Assembly (NCBI GenBank): GCA_035544215.1
Contig: DATKHY010000007.1
Span: 1,054,001-1,118,000, forward strand
Source of the DNA: Candidatus Binatia bacterium
GTDB taxonomy: Bacteria; Vulcanimicrobiota; Vulcanimicrobiia; Vulcanimicrobiales; Vulcanimicrobiaceae
Direction of reading: 5' to 3'
Length of the DNA: 64,000 nucleotides
Part shown: positions 36,863 through 46,004 of the stretch, piece after piece
Numbering within the stretch: position 1 is the first letter of the stretch
How the letters are laid out: the number at the start of each line of letters is the position of its first letter
Notes under the pieces: model-generated
The model's database searches: none
The model's input: the letters and a program-made list of their open reading frames with translations, nothing else
Told to the model about the DNA's origin: nothing
Made by a program: the position numbers and the translations under genes

Positions 36863-37814
36863 CCGCGCTTCCCGCCGTCAAGCCGCCGCGCATCGCCATC
36901 GTCGCGGCGCCGACCTGTCCGGCGTCGTTGCCCAGCGCCGCGACGACGATCTGCGTCGTCCCGCGCGGCACCATCGTCGTCAAGTCGTCGGCGAGCGGCC
37001 GCACGGCATCGAGCATGAAGTCAGCGGCCGTCGAGACGCCGCCGCCCAGCGCGATCTTCTCCGGGTTCACGAACGCGATGATGTTAGCCAGCCCGATCGC
37101 GAGGTCCGCGATGAAGTTCTTCCACGCCGCGAGGCCGTGGCCGTCGCCGGCCTGCGCCGCACGCCGAATCTTCTTCGAGCTGAGCTTGTCGCGCGGCACG
37201 TCCAGCAGCGAGCTGCGCGGGAACGAGCTCGCGACGGCAAAGGCGTGTCGGATCAATCCCGTGCCTGAAGCCTGCGCCTCGAAGCATCCGATCTTGCCGC
37301 AGTTGCATACGAAACCGTCGCGGGGGCGGATCTGGTGGTGACCGATCTCGCCGGCGCCCCAGCGGTTTCCCAATAGGAGCTCGCCGCCCGCCACGATGCC
37401 TCCGCCGATTCCGGTGCCCAGCGTTAGCAGCACGAAGTCCTTGGTAAGCCTACCGGTACCGAACGCATGCTCGCCGAGCGTCGCGCAACGCGCGTCGTTG
37501 GCGACGTACACCGGCACGGGAAACTTGGCGCGCAGCGTCTCGCCGAGCGGCGCATTCGTCCAGCCGAAGTTCGGGCTGTAGAGAACGGCGCCGCTGGCGG
37601 CGTCGATGTTTCCGGGCGAGCCGATGCCGATCCCTACGACGCTTCCCGCATCTTTGAGCGCCGCGCCGATCACCGTCTCCAGCGCCGCGATGACAGCCTC
37701 GAATCTGAGGTCGTCCAAGTCCTCCTCGTGCTGATGCCGGATCGCCCCGTCCTCGGATACCACCGATGCGGTGACGTGTGAGCCGCCCAGATCGACGCCG
37801 ATAGCCGTTTGCAT
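36852..37814 (-). CDS. ROK-family sugar kinase (glucokinase-like)
   Basis: A 320-residue kinase. The ATP-binding [16 protein letters not shown] opens it; the glucose-binding region includes [16 protein letters not shown] and [15 protein letters not shown]; the zinc motif [20 protein letters not shown] is intact with its three cysteines and histidine. ROK kinases phosphorylate glucose or related sugars; the exact sugar is not clear. There is no N-terminal winged helix, so it is an enzyme, not a ROK repressor. The downstream phosphoesterase gene overlaps it by 11 nt. Divergent from the cysteine-cluster gene. Confidence 0.88.
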   Translation of the reverse strand: MQTAIGVDLGGSHVTASVVSEDGAIRHQHEEDLDDLRFEAVIAALETVIGAALKDAGSVVGIGIGSPGNIDAASGAVLYSPNFGWTNAPLGETLRAKFPVPVYVANDARCATLGEHAFGTGRLTKDFVLLTLGTGIGGGIVAGGELLLGNRWGAGEIGHHQIRPRDGFVCNCGKIGCFEAQASGTGLIRHAFAVASSFPRSSLLDVPRDKLSSKKIRRAAQAGDGHGLAAWKNFIADLAIGLANIIAFVNPEKIALGGGVSTAADFMLDAVRPLADDLTTMVPRGTTQIVVAALGNDAGQVGAATMAMRGGLTAGSAVAV

Positions 37815-37877
37815 GGCCGCTATCTTTGGCGCTTCCCGAAGGCGGTACCCGCAAGGCGCGGGAATCGAAGAGTCGTT

Positions 37878-38570
37878 ATGGAGACGATAGACCTCATCAA
37901 TCTAAGAGACTACACGCGCGAGACCGGACAAGCGACGCATCCGGAACTGCTGGACACGCGTCCGATGGAACACGTCACCAAGATCGAGATCGACGAAGAA
38001 CACATCACGATCGAGTCCGACGAAAAGACCACGCGCTATTACAACCTCAACGAGATCACCCATCGAGAATGGGTCTACAAGTATAACGACGATCCTGAGT
38101 TCGTCGCCGCGGTCGGACGGGTCATCGAACTCGCGCGGCGGCACCTCAAGGACCTGCCCGACAACGTCGCGTGCCCGCCCGGCTGCGCGGAATGCTGCAG
38201 CGGCTACGAGCCGTTCGTGAGCAAGGCCGACGTGCAGCGCATCGCGGATCACCTCGGCATGACCTACACGCAAGTGATGCGCGAATACGTTGTCGAGCGG
38301 CCATCGGCCGACGGCTACAGCGTCGGCTGGCTGCGCAAGGTCAGCGACGACGTCGCCGACCGCTGCGTCTTCTTGATGGGTCCGCGCAGCGGCCGCCACT
38401 ACTGCGGCATCTATCCGGCGCGCCCGGGCGACTGTCGTGAGTTCAGCCCGATCGGCTGCGAGGACGTCGACGCGTCGCTGCCGCGCCGCTCCACGTTCAA
38501 GATCGGTGCGGCGTTCCAACCCAAGCGACGCAACCGAGCGCGCAACGGGCGCAACGGACGGCGCGCGTGA
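37878..38570 (+). CDS. YkgJ-type cysteine-cluster protein
   Basis: A 230-residue cytoplasmic protein. The central part has the CxxGCxxCC cluster (ACPPGCAECCSGYEPFV) and later cysteines in DRCVFLMG, RHYCGIYPARPGDCREFS, typical of the YkgJ/Fe-S-oxidoreductase-annotated zinc or iron binding family. Function remains unclear in the family. The N-terminal 90 residues (METIDLINLRDYTRETGQ onward) are acidic and of unknown role, and the C-terminus is strongly basic (KRRNRARNGRNGRRA). The ATG at 37878 is preferred because the upstream extension lacks support and would overlap the ROK start. Confidence 0.8.
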   Translation: METIDLINLRDYTRETGQATHPELLDTRPMEHVTKIEIDEEHITIESDEKTTRYYNLNEITHREWVYKYNDDPEFVAAVGRVIELARRHLKDLPDNVACPPGCAECCSGYEPFVSKADVQRIADHLGMTYTQVMREYVVERPSADGYSVGWLRKVSDDVADRCVFLMGPRSGRHYCGIYPARPGDCREFSPIGCEDVDASLPRRSTFKIGAAFQPKRRNRARNGRNGRRA

Positions 38571-38628
38571 CGGCGAAACGCAAATAGCGTGCAAGACCCG
38601 GGCGGCAGCGGCGCGCTACGCTGCCGCC

Positions 38629-39360
38629 ATGCAACGCAAACAACTCCTCTTGGGCTCGCTTGTGCTCGCCGGCATGGCGGGACTCAGCGCCTCGCGCGCG
38701 GCGGGCCGCGCTCCGCTCGACGAGGCGACCGCGCCGGACCTCGGTAAGCCGCTACACGCGCCCGCGAAAGGTTACGTGAAGGTCGCCTTCATCATCGGCC
38801 CGCAGCTCGTCGCCATCGATCTGATCGGCCCGTTCACCGTGTTCGGATCGGCCGACGGCGTCGTGCCGAGCGGCCAGGGCTTCGACGTCTACTCGGTAGC
38901 GGAGACTCGTAATCGGTACGACCTCGGCGACCTCTTCATCCAGTCGCGCTACACTTTCGACGACGCGCCGACGCCGAACGTGATCGTCGTTCCGCAGCAA
39001 GCGCATAGTCCCGCGACAATCGACTACATCCGCAGGTCCGCATCCGGCGCCGACGTGACGATGTCGATCTGCACGGGCGCGTTTCTCGTCGCCGAGGCCG
39101 GGTTGTTGGATGGCGGCCGAGCGACGACGCATCACGGCGCCTACGATCGATTCGCGCGGACGTTCCCCAATGTCACGCTGATTCGCGGCCCGCGCTACGT
39201 CGAGGATCCGAACGTTTCGTCGTCGGGCGGCGAGTCGAGCGGCATCGATCTCTCGCTGCGCGTCGTGGAGCGGTATTATGGTGGGGCCGTGGCCGACTCC
39301 GTAGCGTACGGCATGGAGTATCGCCGGACGCCGCGCCCGGTAAGCGTGAAGGATGTCTGA
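38629..39360 (+). CDS. Exported DJ-1/PfpI-family protein
   Basis: A 243-residue protein. The DJ-1/PfpI (glutamine amidotransferase-like) fold is shown by VKVAFIIGPQLVAIDLIGPF, the nucleophile elbow SICTGAFLVAEAGLLDG with a catalytic cysteine, and RATTHHGAYDRFARTF. An N-terminal stretch (MQRKQLLLGSLVLAGMAGLS) looks like a Sec signal, which is unusual since this family is mostly cytosolic. Similar domains form the N-terminus of AraC-type regulators, and here an AraC-type regulator gene follows, overlapping by 8 nt. So the two might be a sensor pair. Enzymatic role is not known. Confidence 0.8.
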   Translation: MQRKQLLLGSLVLAGMAGLSASRAAGRAPLDEATAPDLGKPLHAPAKGYVKVAFIIGPQLVAIDLIGPFTVFGSADGVVPSGQGFDVYSVAETRNRYDLGDLFIQSRYTFDDAPTPNVIVVPQQAHSPATIDYIRRSASGADVTMSICTGAFLVAEAGLLDGGRATTHHGAYDRFARTFPNVTLIRGPRYVEDPNVSSSGGESSGIDLSLRVVERYYGGAVADSVAYGMEYRRTPRPVSVKDV

Positions 39361-40183
39361 CGAAGCGGTCTTTCCAGCCGGCTACTTCACCGGCGCGACG
39401 ACCTCGTGGTCGTCCGGCGGTGCAATGCTTGCCGAGGTTCGGCACAGCGTCGGAAAGTCTGTGCCGCCGCATCGCCACGAGGCCGCGTATTTCAGCCTGC
39501 TGCTGGAAGGGACGTACTCGGAGCGCGGCGCGGACTTCGATCTCGTCTACGAGCCGTACACGCTCGTGTTCCACGCCGCCGGTACGCGCCACGAAGATCG
39601 CATCGGCGACACGGGCTGCCGCTTCTTCGCGGTCGCACTGCAGGGCGGGTGGGACGCCGTGATCGCCGAGCTCGGCGGCGCCCGCGCGCACGTGTTCGAG
39701 CTCGAGGGCGGCGACCCGGTCTGGGCGGTGCTGCGCCTCTATCGCGAGTACTGCGCGCGCGACGCGCACGCCGAGTCGGCCGTCGAGGACCTGCTCTATC
39801 AGCTCTGCGCGCTCGTCGCGCGGCGCCCGGACGAGGGGAGCGACGAGCCGGACTGGCTGCACGCGATCGACGCGACCGTTCGCGAGCGCTTCCGCGATCC
39901 GATCGACCTGCGCGCCATCGCCGGCGGCGCGGGCGTGCACCCGGCTCATCTCTGCCGCGCCTTCCGTCGCTTCCGCGGAAGGACGATCTCCGACGCGATG
40001 CTCGGGATGCGCATCCAGCACGTGTGCCGGCGGCTGCTCGACGGCGACGACTCGCTCAGCGCGATCGCCTTGGAGAGCGGATTCGCCGACCAGAGCCACA
40101 TGACGCGCGTCTTCACGCGTGTGACCGGCCGCGCTCCGGGCGCCCACCGCCGCGAAGAACGCGCAAATCTGATCAAATCCTGA
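39353..40183 (+). CDS. AraC-family transcriptional regulator
   Basis: A 276-residue regulator. The N-terminus is a cupin-like sensing domain (HRHEAAYFSLLLEGTYSERG) and the C-terminal AraC/XylS helix-turn-helix pair is visible in IAGGAGVHPAHLCRAFRRFR and ESGFADQSHMTRVFTRVTGR. The start overlaps the DJ-1-like gene, so they are co-expressed. The inducer is unknown. It converges with the toxin gene over a 5-nt gap. Confidence 0.9.
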   Translation: MSDEAVFPAGYFTGATTSWSSGGAMLAEVRHSVGKSVPPHRHEAAYFSLLLEGTYSERGADFDLVYEPYTLVFHAAGTRHEDRIGDTGCRFFAVALQGGWDAVIAELGGARAHVFELEGGDPVWAVLRLYREYCARDAHAESAVEDLLYQLCALVARRPDEGSDEPDWLHAIDATVRERFRDPIDLRAIAGGAGVHPAHLCRAFRRFRGRTISDAMLGMRIQHVCRRLLDGDDSLSAIALESGFADQSHMTRVFTRVTGRAPGAHRREERANLIKS

Positions 40184-40188
40184 CTAGG

Positions 40189-40599
40189 TCAACAGGCGAT
40201 GCAGCGGAGATGCCCGGTCGACTTTGCATAGGCCCGAATCTCCCTGTCGCGGGTTACGAACCTGGCGCCGTATGCTGCAGCGGTTGCGATGAGAATGCGA
40301 TCCGCGGGATCCGCGCGGAACGTCTCAGGTAGAGCCGTCGCTGCGACAGCGATGTGCGGTGTCAGAGCCGCGACAACGACGCCAGGCTGTCCGAAGAGCG
40401 CCCGTACGTAATCGTCGACGGTCGAGGAGACCGTCAACCGCTTTTTCCTGACGAGCAAGCCTATCTCCCAAGCCGTGATCGGCGACAGCAGTAATTCGTC
40501 GCGTTCCGCCGCGCCCTCGATGAGCGCGACTACCTCTTCCTTCAACCGTCCGTCCGCGGCCCAAACCGCCGCGTGCGTGTCAAGTAAAATTGGACTCAT
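40189..40599 (-). CDS. vapC: PIN-domain toxin (VapC-type)
   Basis: A 136-residue PIN-domain RNase toxin. Acidic metal ligands are visible: D in ILLDTHAAVWA, E in ITAWEIGLLV, D in ADPADRILIATA and D in FVTRDREI. The start at 40599 (MSPILLD) is preferred to 40617, and it overlaps the antitoxin's end by 20 nt, the usual antitoxin-first order with translational coupling. The toxin should cleave RNA, perhaps tRNA as in other VapCs. Confidence 0.88.
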   Translation of the reverse strand: MSPILLDTHAAVWAADGRLKEEVVALIEGAAERDELLLSPITAWEIGLLVRKKRLTVSSTVDDYVRALFGQPGVVVAALTPHIAVAATALPETFRADPADRILIATAAAYGARFVTRDREIRAYAKSTGHLRCIAC

Positions 40600-40882
40600 C
40601 CGCGGTCCACGGAACATCTATGGGACGGATAATATCCTTCTCACCGGTTACCATCCCAGCAAGCGATCCGCAGAAGCGATGCGATGATGTTCGCGCCGGC
40701 ACCAGTCGAGCGACGGGCCGTCGATGCTTCGTAATGACGATCTCCGTTCCAAGACGCTCGACCTCGCTCATGAGCTCGAGGCAGCGGGCTTTGAACTCCG
40801 CCGCACCGACCTCTCGCGGCTTGAGCATAAGCAGTGAAACGTGAGACCCCTTGTTTTGCGAGGAACGCTTTTTTCTGGTCAT
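40580..40882 (-). CDS. Phd/YefM-type antitoxin
   Basis: A 100-residue antitoxin. VGAAEFKARCLELMSEVERL and EIVITKHRRPVARLVPA are the Phd/YefM DNA-binding domain; the C-terminal part (RPIDVPWTADESNF) would wrap the toxin active site. The first ATG at 40882 gives a basic extension (MTRKKRSSQNKGS); an internal ATG 18 codons later would start at MLKPREVG. It precedes vapC in the same direction. A promoter and direct repeats upstream fit autoregulation by the toxin-antitoxin complex. Confidence 0.85.
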   Translation of the reverse strand: MTRKKRSSQNKGSHVSLLMLKPREVGAAEFKARCLELMSEVERLGTEIVITKHRRPVARLVPARTSSHRFCGSLAGMVTGEKDIIRPIDVPWTADESNFT

Positions 40883-40893
40883 ATTCTGTGTCC

Positions 40894-40927
40894 ATATTAC
40901 CGCAAGTGGCCTCCCCTCACAAGTGGC
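40894..40927 (-). promoter_or_regulatory. Candidate promoter with operator-like direct repeats for the toxin-antitoxin operon
   Basis: Reading leftward, TTGTGA (40922-40917) and TAATAT (40899-40894) are 17 bp apart, matching a sigma70 promoter at 4/6 and about 4/6 positions. The octamer CAAGTGGC occurs twice on the plus strand (40903-40910 and 40920-40927) with a 17-bp period, one in the spacer and one overlapping the -35 box, as expected for binding sites of the repressor complex. Confidence 0.5.
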
Positions 40928-40963
40928 GGGGATAACGCGAAAACTCCGTCGTAACCGAAGCGC

Positions 40964-43906
40964 ATGCAACGCCGCTTTACTCTCGCGCTGATCGTCGCCG
41001 CTTTGACATGGGTTGCGCCTCCCGCCTCCGCGCAGACGCAGACCGTTTCGCCTTCGCTGTATCAGTCGCTGCGCTGGCGGTTCATCGGACCATTGCGCGG
41101 CGGCCGCACGGTGGCGCTCGACGGCGTCGCGAACGAGCCGAACGTCTTCTACATCGGCGCCGTCAATGGCGGAATTTGGAAGACTCAGGACGCGGGCCGC
41201 ACGTGGACCCCGATCTTCGATCGCGAGCCGACGGGCTCGATCGGCGCGATCGCCGTCGCGCCCAGCGATCCGCGGGTCGTGTACGCGGGCAGCGGCGAGG
41301 GCCTGCAGCGCCCCGACCTCGCCGTCGGCGACGGTATCTATAAGTCGCTCGACGGCGGCTCGACGTGGACGCATCTCGGGCTGCGCGACGGCCGGCAGAT
41401 CGCCTCGATGGCGGTCGATCCAACCGACGCGAATCGCCTCTTCGTCGCCGTACTCGGACACCCGTACGGTCCGAACGAAGAACGCGGCGTGTACCGTTCG
41501 CTGGACGGTGGCGCGACGTTCCAGCGCGTGCTCTTCGAGAACGAGAACGTCGGCGCGTTCGACGTCGTCCTCGATCCGCGCGATCCGAAAATCGTCTACG
41601 CGACGCTCTGGGCGGCGCGTCAGGCCTCGTGGGAGATCGGCGCGTCGTTCGAGATGCCCGGCAGCGGCATCTTCAAATCCACAGACGGCGGCACAACGTG
41701 GGCGCAGCTGCGCGACGGGCTGCCGGCGCGCATCGGACGCGCCGAGGTCGCCGTCTCGCGGAGCAATCCGCAGGTCGTCTATGCCTACGCGGACGTCAAG
41801 TCCAAGGACTCGGAGTCCGGCGCCCTGTATCGCAGCGCCGACGCCGGAACGAACTTCGTGCGCGTCAACGACGCCGACGAGATCGCGCAGCGCGGCGACG
41901 ACCTGGTCTCGCTAGCGGTCGATCCGGTCGACTCGAACGTCGTCTATCTGACAAACACGTCGACCTATCGCTCGACCGACGGCGGCAAGACGATGGTCGC
42001 GATCAAAGGCGCGCCGGGCGGCGACGACTACCACACCGTGTGGATCAATCCACAGAACCCGCGGATCGTCGCGCTCGCAAGCGACCAGGGTGCGACGATC
42101 TCGGTCGACGGCGGCGCGACGTGGAGCTCGTGGTATAACCAGCCCACGGCCCAGATGTATCACGTCAACGCGGACAATCGCTTTCCGTATTGGGTGTGCG
42201 GCGGCCAGCAGGAGAGCGGCTCCGCGTGCGTCGCGAGCCGCGGCAGCTGGGGCGCGGTGACCGAGCGCGACTGGCACACCGCGGCGGCGCAAGAATACGG
42301 CTACGTCGTGCCCGACCCGCTGCATTGCGGAATCTTCTTCGGCGGAAAGGTCCAGAAATTCGACGAGGTCACCGGGCAGGTGCAAGAGGTCTCGCCCATC
42401 GCGCTCCCGACGAAGCGCTATCGCGTCGTACGCACGGAACCGATCGTGTTCGATCACTTCGACAAGCACAGGCTCTATTTCGGATCGAACGTCGTGTGGG
42501 CGACGTCGAACGGTGGCAGGAGCTGGCGCGCGATTAGCCCGGATCTCACGCGGGCGCATCCGGCCGTGCCCGCGGTCGTCGCGCCGTTCGAGAGCGACGA
42601 TCCGCAGCACGGCGCGCATCGCGGCGTCGTCTACGCCCTGGCGCCGTCGTACGTACGCGCCGGAACGATCTGGGCCGGCACGGACGACGGCCTCGTGTGG
42701 ATCACTCGCGATTCCGGGCGGCATTGGAGGAACGTCACGCCACCGGCATTGACGCCGTGGAGCAAGATCGCGCAGATCGACGCGTCGCGCTTCGACGACA
42801 ACACGGCGATCGCGGCAGTGAACCGGTTTCGCCTGGACGACCTGCGCCCGTACGTCTACGTGACGCGCGATAGCGGAGCCACCTGGAAGCTCGTCGTCGA
42901 CGGCTTACCGGATCAACCCGTCAACGCGGCGCGCCAAGATCCCGTCGAGCCGCGTCTGCTCTACGCCGCCACGGAGAACGGCGTGGCCGTCTCGTTCGAC
43001 GGCGGCGCGCGATGGCAGTCGCTGCAGCTCGATCTCCCGCACACCTCCGTGCGGGATCTCATCGTCCACGGCAACGACGTCGTCGTCGCCACGCACGGCC
43101 GCGGCTTCTGGATCCTCGACGACGTCGAACCGCTGCGCGAGCTTGCGCGCGCGTCGCTTGTAGAAACGCATCTCTTTTCGCCGGCGCTCGCATATCGCGT
43201 GCGGCGCAGCACGAACACGGATACGCCGCTTCCGCCGGAGGAGCCGATGGGCACAAACCCGCCGGACGGCGCGATGATCGATTACGCGCTCGGGGCGCCG
43301 GCCCGGCGCGTCGTCATCTCGATCCTCGACGGCTCGGGAAATCTCGTGCGGCGCTACGGTAGCGACGATCGTCCGCCGCCGCCGATCGAGCATCTCGACA
43401 AGCCCACATACTGGGAGCGTCCGTTCACGGCTCCGTCGACCGGCGCCGGAATGCAGCGGTTCGTGTGGGATTTGCGCGAGGCGCCGCCGCGCTCGTTACA
43501 GCCGGATCTTCCGATCTCGGCGGTTCCGCACGATACGCCGCGCGTTCCCGAGGGGGTGCTCGTCGTGCCGGGACGCTACACTGTGCGCCTCGACGTCGAC
43601 GGTCGTATCATCGAGCGTCCGCTCGTGATCGCAATGGATCCGCGCGTCGCGATCTCGCGCGGCGCACTCGAACGGCAGTATGCGCTAGGGCGCGAGATCG
43701 CCGCGATCGTGAACCGCAGCTACGACGAGAACGCCGCGGCGAAACGGGCCGAGCACGCGAGCGCGGCGGAGGCCTTCGCCACGCTCAACGCCGACGCGCA
43801 GTCGCTCCTGGACACGGTCGAGGGCGCGGACGCGCCGCCGACGCTCCAGGCCGCCGAGGCGGCTCGGTTGCTCGAAGGTCGCCTTGCTGCGACCCAGAAT
43901 CGGTGA
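40964..43906 (+). CDS. Exported BNR/VPS10 (sortilin-like) repeat protein
   Basis: A 980-residue protein with a signal peptide (MQRRFTLALIVAALTWVAPP then SAQ). It contains many BNR-type Asp-box repeats: SxDxGxTW as in KTQDAGRTW, KSLDGGSTW, RSLDGGATF, KSTDGGTTW, SVDGGATW, TSNGGRSW and TRDSGATW, arranged as a large beta-propeller of the VPS10/sortilin or GH74-like type, and a C-terminal beta-sandwich region (about 760-900) before an alpha-helical tail. It is often annotated glycosyl hydrolase, but sialidase or GH74 catalytic residues are not evident. It is followed by a small exported CHRD-like gene and a membrane gene on the same strand. Role unknown; perhaps binding of extracellular ligand. 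Confidence 0.8.
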   Translation: MQRRFTLALIVAALTWVAPPASAQTQTVSPSLYQSLRWRFIGPLRGGRTVALDGVANEPNVFYIGAVNGGIWKTQDAGRTWTPIFDREPTGSIGAIAVAPSDPRVVYAGSGEGLQRPDLAVGDGIYKSLDGGSTWTHLGLRDGRQIASMAVDPTDANRLFVAVLGHPYGPNEERGVYRSLDGGATFQRVLFENENVGAFDVVLDPRDPKIVYATLWAARQASWEIGASFEMPGSGIFKSTDGGTTWAQLRDGLPARIGRAEVAVSRSNPQVVYAYADVKSKDSESGALYRSADAGTNFVRVNDADEIAQRGDDLVSLAVDPVDSNVVYLTNTSTYRSTDGGKTMVAIKGAPGGDDYHTVWINPQNPRIVALASDQGATISVDGGATWSSWYNQPTAQMYHVNADNRFPYWVCGGQQESGSACVASRGSWGAVTERDWHTAAAQEYGYVVPDPLHCGIFFGGKVQKFDEVTGQVQEVSPIALPTKRYRVVRTEPIVFDHFDKHRLYFGSNVVWATSNGGRSWRAISPDLTRAHPAVPAVVAPFESDDPQHGAHRGVVYALAPSYVRAGTIWAGTDDGLVWITRDSGRHWRNVTPPALTPWSKIAQIDASRFDDNTAIAAVNRFRLDDLRPYVYVTRDSGATWKLVVDGLPDQPVNAARQDPVEPRLLYAATENGVAVSFDGGARWQSLQLDLPHTSVRDLIVHGNDVVVATHGRGFWILDDVEPLRELARASLVETHLFSPALAYRVRRSTNTDTPLPPEEPMGTNPPDGAMIDYALGAPARRVVISILDGSGNLVRRYGSDDRPPPPIEHLDKPTYWERPFTAPSTGAGMQRFVWDLREAPPRSLQPDLPISAVPHDTPRVPEGVLVVPGRYTVRLDVDGRIIERPLVIAMDPRVAISRGALERQYALGREIAAIVNRSYDENAAAKRAEHASAAEAFATLNADAQSLLDTVEGADAPPTLQAAEAARLLEGRLAATQNR

Positions 43907-43926
43907 GGCCTCGAAAGGAGTTCAGT

Positions 43927-44340
43927 ATGAAACGTATCCTGTTGCTCGCATCGTTGAGTCTTCTTTGCCTGGCAGTAATTCAGCCGGCTTCCGCCGCCGC
44001 GCCGAGCACGCTGCAGGTCAACCTCCAGCAGCAAAACGGCTCCGGCGAAAGCGGAAGCGCGACGCTGACGCAAACCGGCAGCGACTTGCAGGTGGTCGTC
44101 GCGTTGGACGGAGCGCCCGCGACCGCGCAGCCCATGCACATCCACACCGGCACGTGCAGCAATCTCGGCGGCGTCGTTTATCCGCTAACGTCGGTCACGG
44201 GCGGGAAGTCGACGACGACCGTCAAGGGAGTGACGATCGCCCAGCTGCTCGCGAAACCCTTCGCGATCAACGTTCACCAGAGCGCGGCCGAATTGCAAAA
44301 GTACGTCGCCTGCGGAAACATCACGGCGCCGTCGATGTAA
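43927..44340 (+). CDS. Small exported CHRD-like protein
   Basis: A 137-residue secreted protein with signal MKRILLLASLSLLCLAVIQP and ASA cleavage. The mature domain contains GSGESGSATLTQTG and the PMHIHTGTCSNLGGVVYPL segment with HIH, similar to CHRD-like or Cu/Zn-SOD-like small beta-sandwich proteins. Metal-binding by the HIH pair is plausible but unproven. The ATG has an AAAGGAG ribosome site. It lies 20 nt after the BNR gene and 7 nt before the next gene. Confidence 0.75.
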   Translation: MKRILLLASLSLLCLAVIQPASAAAPSTLQVNLQQQNGSGESGSATLTQTGSDLQVVVALDGAPATAQPMHIHTGTCSNLGGVVYPLTSVTGGKSTTTVKGVTIAQLLAKPFAINVHQSAAELQKYVACGNITAPSM

Positions 44341-44347
44341 CGGCTCG

Positions 44348-45028
44348 ATGCTGTTCGGCGCGAGGAGTCGCGCAGGCCGGGGCGACGTCGGCCACCCTAT
44401 CGCAATCGTGCGCGACGTCGTGGAGGTCGTGGCGATCGTAGCCGCCGGCGTCTGGGCTTTCTACGTTTTCGCTTATGAGAACCGCATCAAGCCCTCCTTA
44501 GCCGGTCCCGACGTAAACGTAGCCGCATCGATGCAGCGACTGGGCGAACGTCACGGCCTCATTGCCGTGGGCATCCGCCTGCAACTGCATAACATCGGCA
44601 CGGTCAGGGCGCACTTCCTAGGCATGGCCGTCAACGTCTACGGTCAGCGCGTCGTCGTGGGCCGGCCGCAATTCTCTTCGGGTAGAGGTTTGCTGCAATA
44701 CAATTTCAGCGGCTACGCTCAAACGGGTTCGCGCGTGCCGGTCTATAGCTACGCCTACATCACGCACCTGGGCGACCCCTCGACCGGTCAGGATACCGCG
44801 CTCGAGCCCGGCAGCACGCTCGAAAACGATCGTACGTTCTATGTGCCGCAGGGGCGGTTTGATCTCCTCACCTTAGCCTTCGACGCACCGTACACCAAGT
44901 TCGACGACGCGACAATTCCCGCGCATCTCGAGATAACGCCGCAAGGGGCGGCGCGCGTGGTGACGACGCTGTCCTCGAGAATCGAGCAATTCAATATCAG
45001 CCCGGTGACGTCGCTGGACGTCAGGTAG
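44348..45028 (+). CDS. Membrane-anchored protein of unknown function
   Basis: A 226-residue protein with one transmembrane helix near the N-terminus (about 20-44, AIVRDVVEVVAIVAAGVWAF) and a beta-rich extracytoplasmic domain containing LIAVGIRLQLHNIGTVRAHF. No family is recognised. It lies 7 nt after the CHRD-like gene, so it probably belongs to the same operon as the BNR protein. It ends by an 8-nt overlap with the convergent dehydratase-like gene. Confidence 0.6.
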   Translation: MLFGARSRAGRGDVGHPIAIVRDVVEVVAIVAAGVWAFYVFAYENRIKPSLAGPDVNVAASMQRLGERHGLIAVGIRLQLHNIGTVRAHFLGMAVNVYGQRVVVGRPQFSSGRGLLQYNFSGYAQTGSRVPVYSYAYITHLGDPSTGQDTALEPGSTLENDRTFYVPQGRFDLLTLAFDAPYTKFDDATIPAHLEITPQGAARVVTTLSSRIEQFNISPVTSLDVR

Positions 45029-45998
45029 GCGAACCGGCGATCAGCTCCGCGTAGCGCGCAGGGTCGATGTTGCCGCCGCTGACGATCGCACCGATGCGTT
45101 TGCCGGCCAGATCCGGGATGCGCTTATAGAGTAGCGCTGCGAGCGCGGCGGCGCCGCTCGGTTCGATCACGAGCTTCATGCGCTCGAAGGCGAAACGCAT
45201 CGCGCCGCGCAGCTCCTCGTCGCTCACGGTTACGACGGCGCGCACGTGCTCGCGAGCGATCGCAAAGGTGAGCTCGCCCGGGGCCGTGGTCTGCAACCCG
45301 TCGGCGATCGTACTCGGCACTCCGATCGTGACGCGCTCGCCGCGCGCGAGCGACTGAGCGAAGTCGTCGCCGGCCTGCGGCTCGACCCCGTAGATCGCAA
45401 TCGACGGATTTCGCCCGTGCGCCGCGATCGCGGTCCCGCTCATCAGGCCGCCGCCGCCGAGGGGCACCACGATCGCGTCCAGATCGGGCGCGTCCTCTAA
45501 GAGTTCGAGCGCCGCCGTGCCGGCGCCCGCGACGATGCGCGCGTCGTCGAACGGCGGCACGAGCGTCGCCGCGCGCTCCGCGGCCACGGCCCGGGCGATC
45601 TCCTCACGGTGCGAGCGTTCGCGCTCGTAGTGGACGACCTCCGCGCCATATCCCCGCGTCGCCGCGAGCTTGACGGCGGGGGCGTCGGTGGGCATGACGA
45701 TCGTCGCCGGCACCCCGAGCAGCCGTGCGGCCAGAGCGACGCCCTGTGCGTGGTTGCCGCTCGAGAACGCGACGACGCCGCGGCCGCGCTCCTGCGGCGA
45801 AAGCGACGCGAGGAAATTATACGCCCCGCGAAACTTGAACGCGCCCATGCGCTGCAGGTTCTCACACTTCACGAACACGCGCGCTCCGGACTGGTCGTCC
45901 AGCGTGCGCGAGACCACGACCGGCGTGCGGTGCGCAACGCCGGCCAGCCGCGCCGCCGCGGCGCGGACGTCGTCGAGCGTGACGGAGTTCGCGGGCAA
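45021..45998 (-). CDS. Threonine ammonia-lyase-like PLP enzyme
   Basis: A 325-residue fold-type II PLP enzyme. The PLP lysine lies in ENLQRMGAFKFRGAYNFL (KFRGA), the phosphate loop in VVPLGGGGLMSGTAIAAHG, and SSGNHAQGVALAARLLGV is the substrate loop. It lacks the C-terminal ACT regulatory domain of biosynthetic IlvA, so it is a short catabolic type (TdcB, serine/threonine racemase or dehydratase). The exact substrate is open. The TTG start at 45998 is 6 nt after the upstream stop; no ATG fits, and the initiation is therefore somewhat uncertain. Last gene of the six-gene operon. Confidence 0.85.
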   Translation of the reverse strand: MPANSVTLDDVRAAAARLAGVAHRTPVVVSRTLDDQSGARVFVKCENLQRMGAFKFRGAYNFLASLSPQERGRGVVAFSSGNHAQGVALAARLLGVPATIVMPTDAPAVKLAATRGYGAEVVHYERERSHREEIARAVAAERAATLVPPFDDARIVAGAGTAALELLEDAPDLDAIVVPLGGGGLMSGTAIAAHGRNPSIAIYGVEPQAGDDFAQSLARGERVTIGVPSTIADGLQTTAPGELTFAIAREHVRAVVTVSDEELRGAMRFAFERMKLVIEPSGAAALAALLYKRIPDLAGKRIGAIVSGGNIDPARYAELIAGSPT

Positions 45999-46004
45999 CT
46001 CTAG

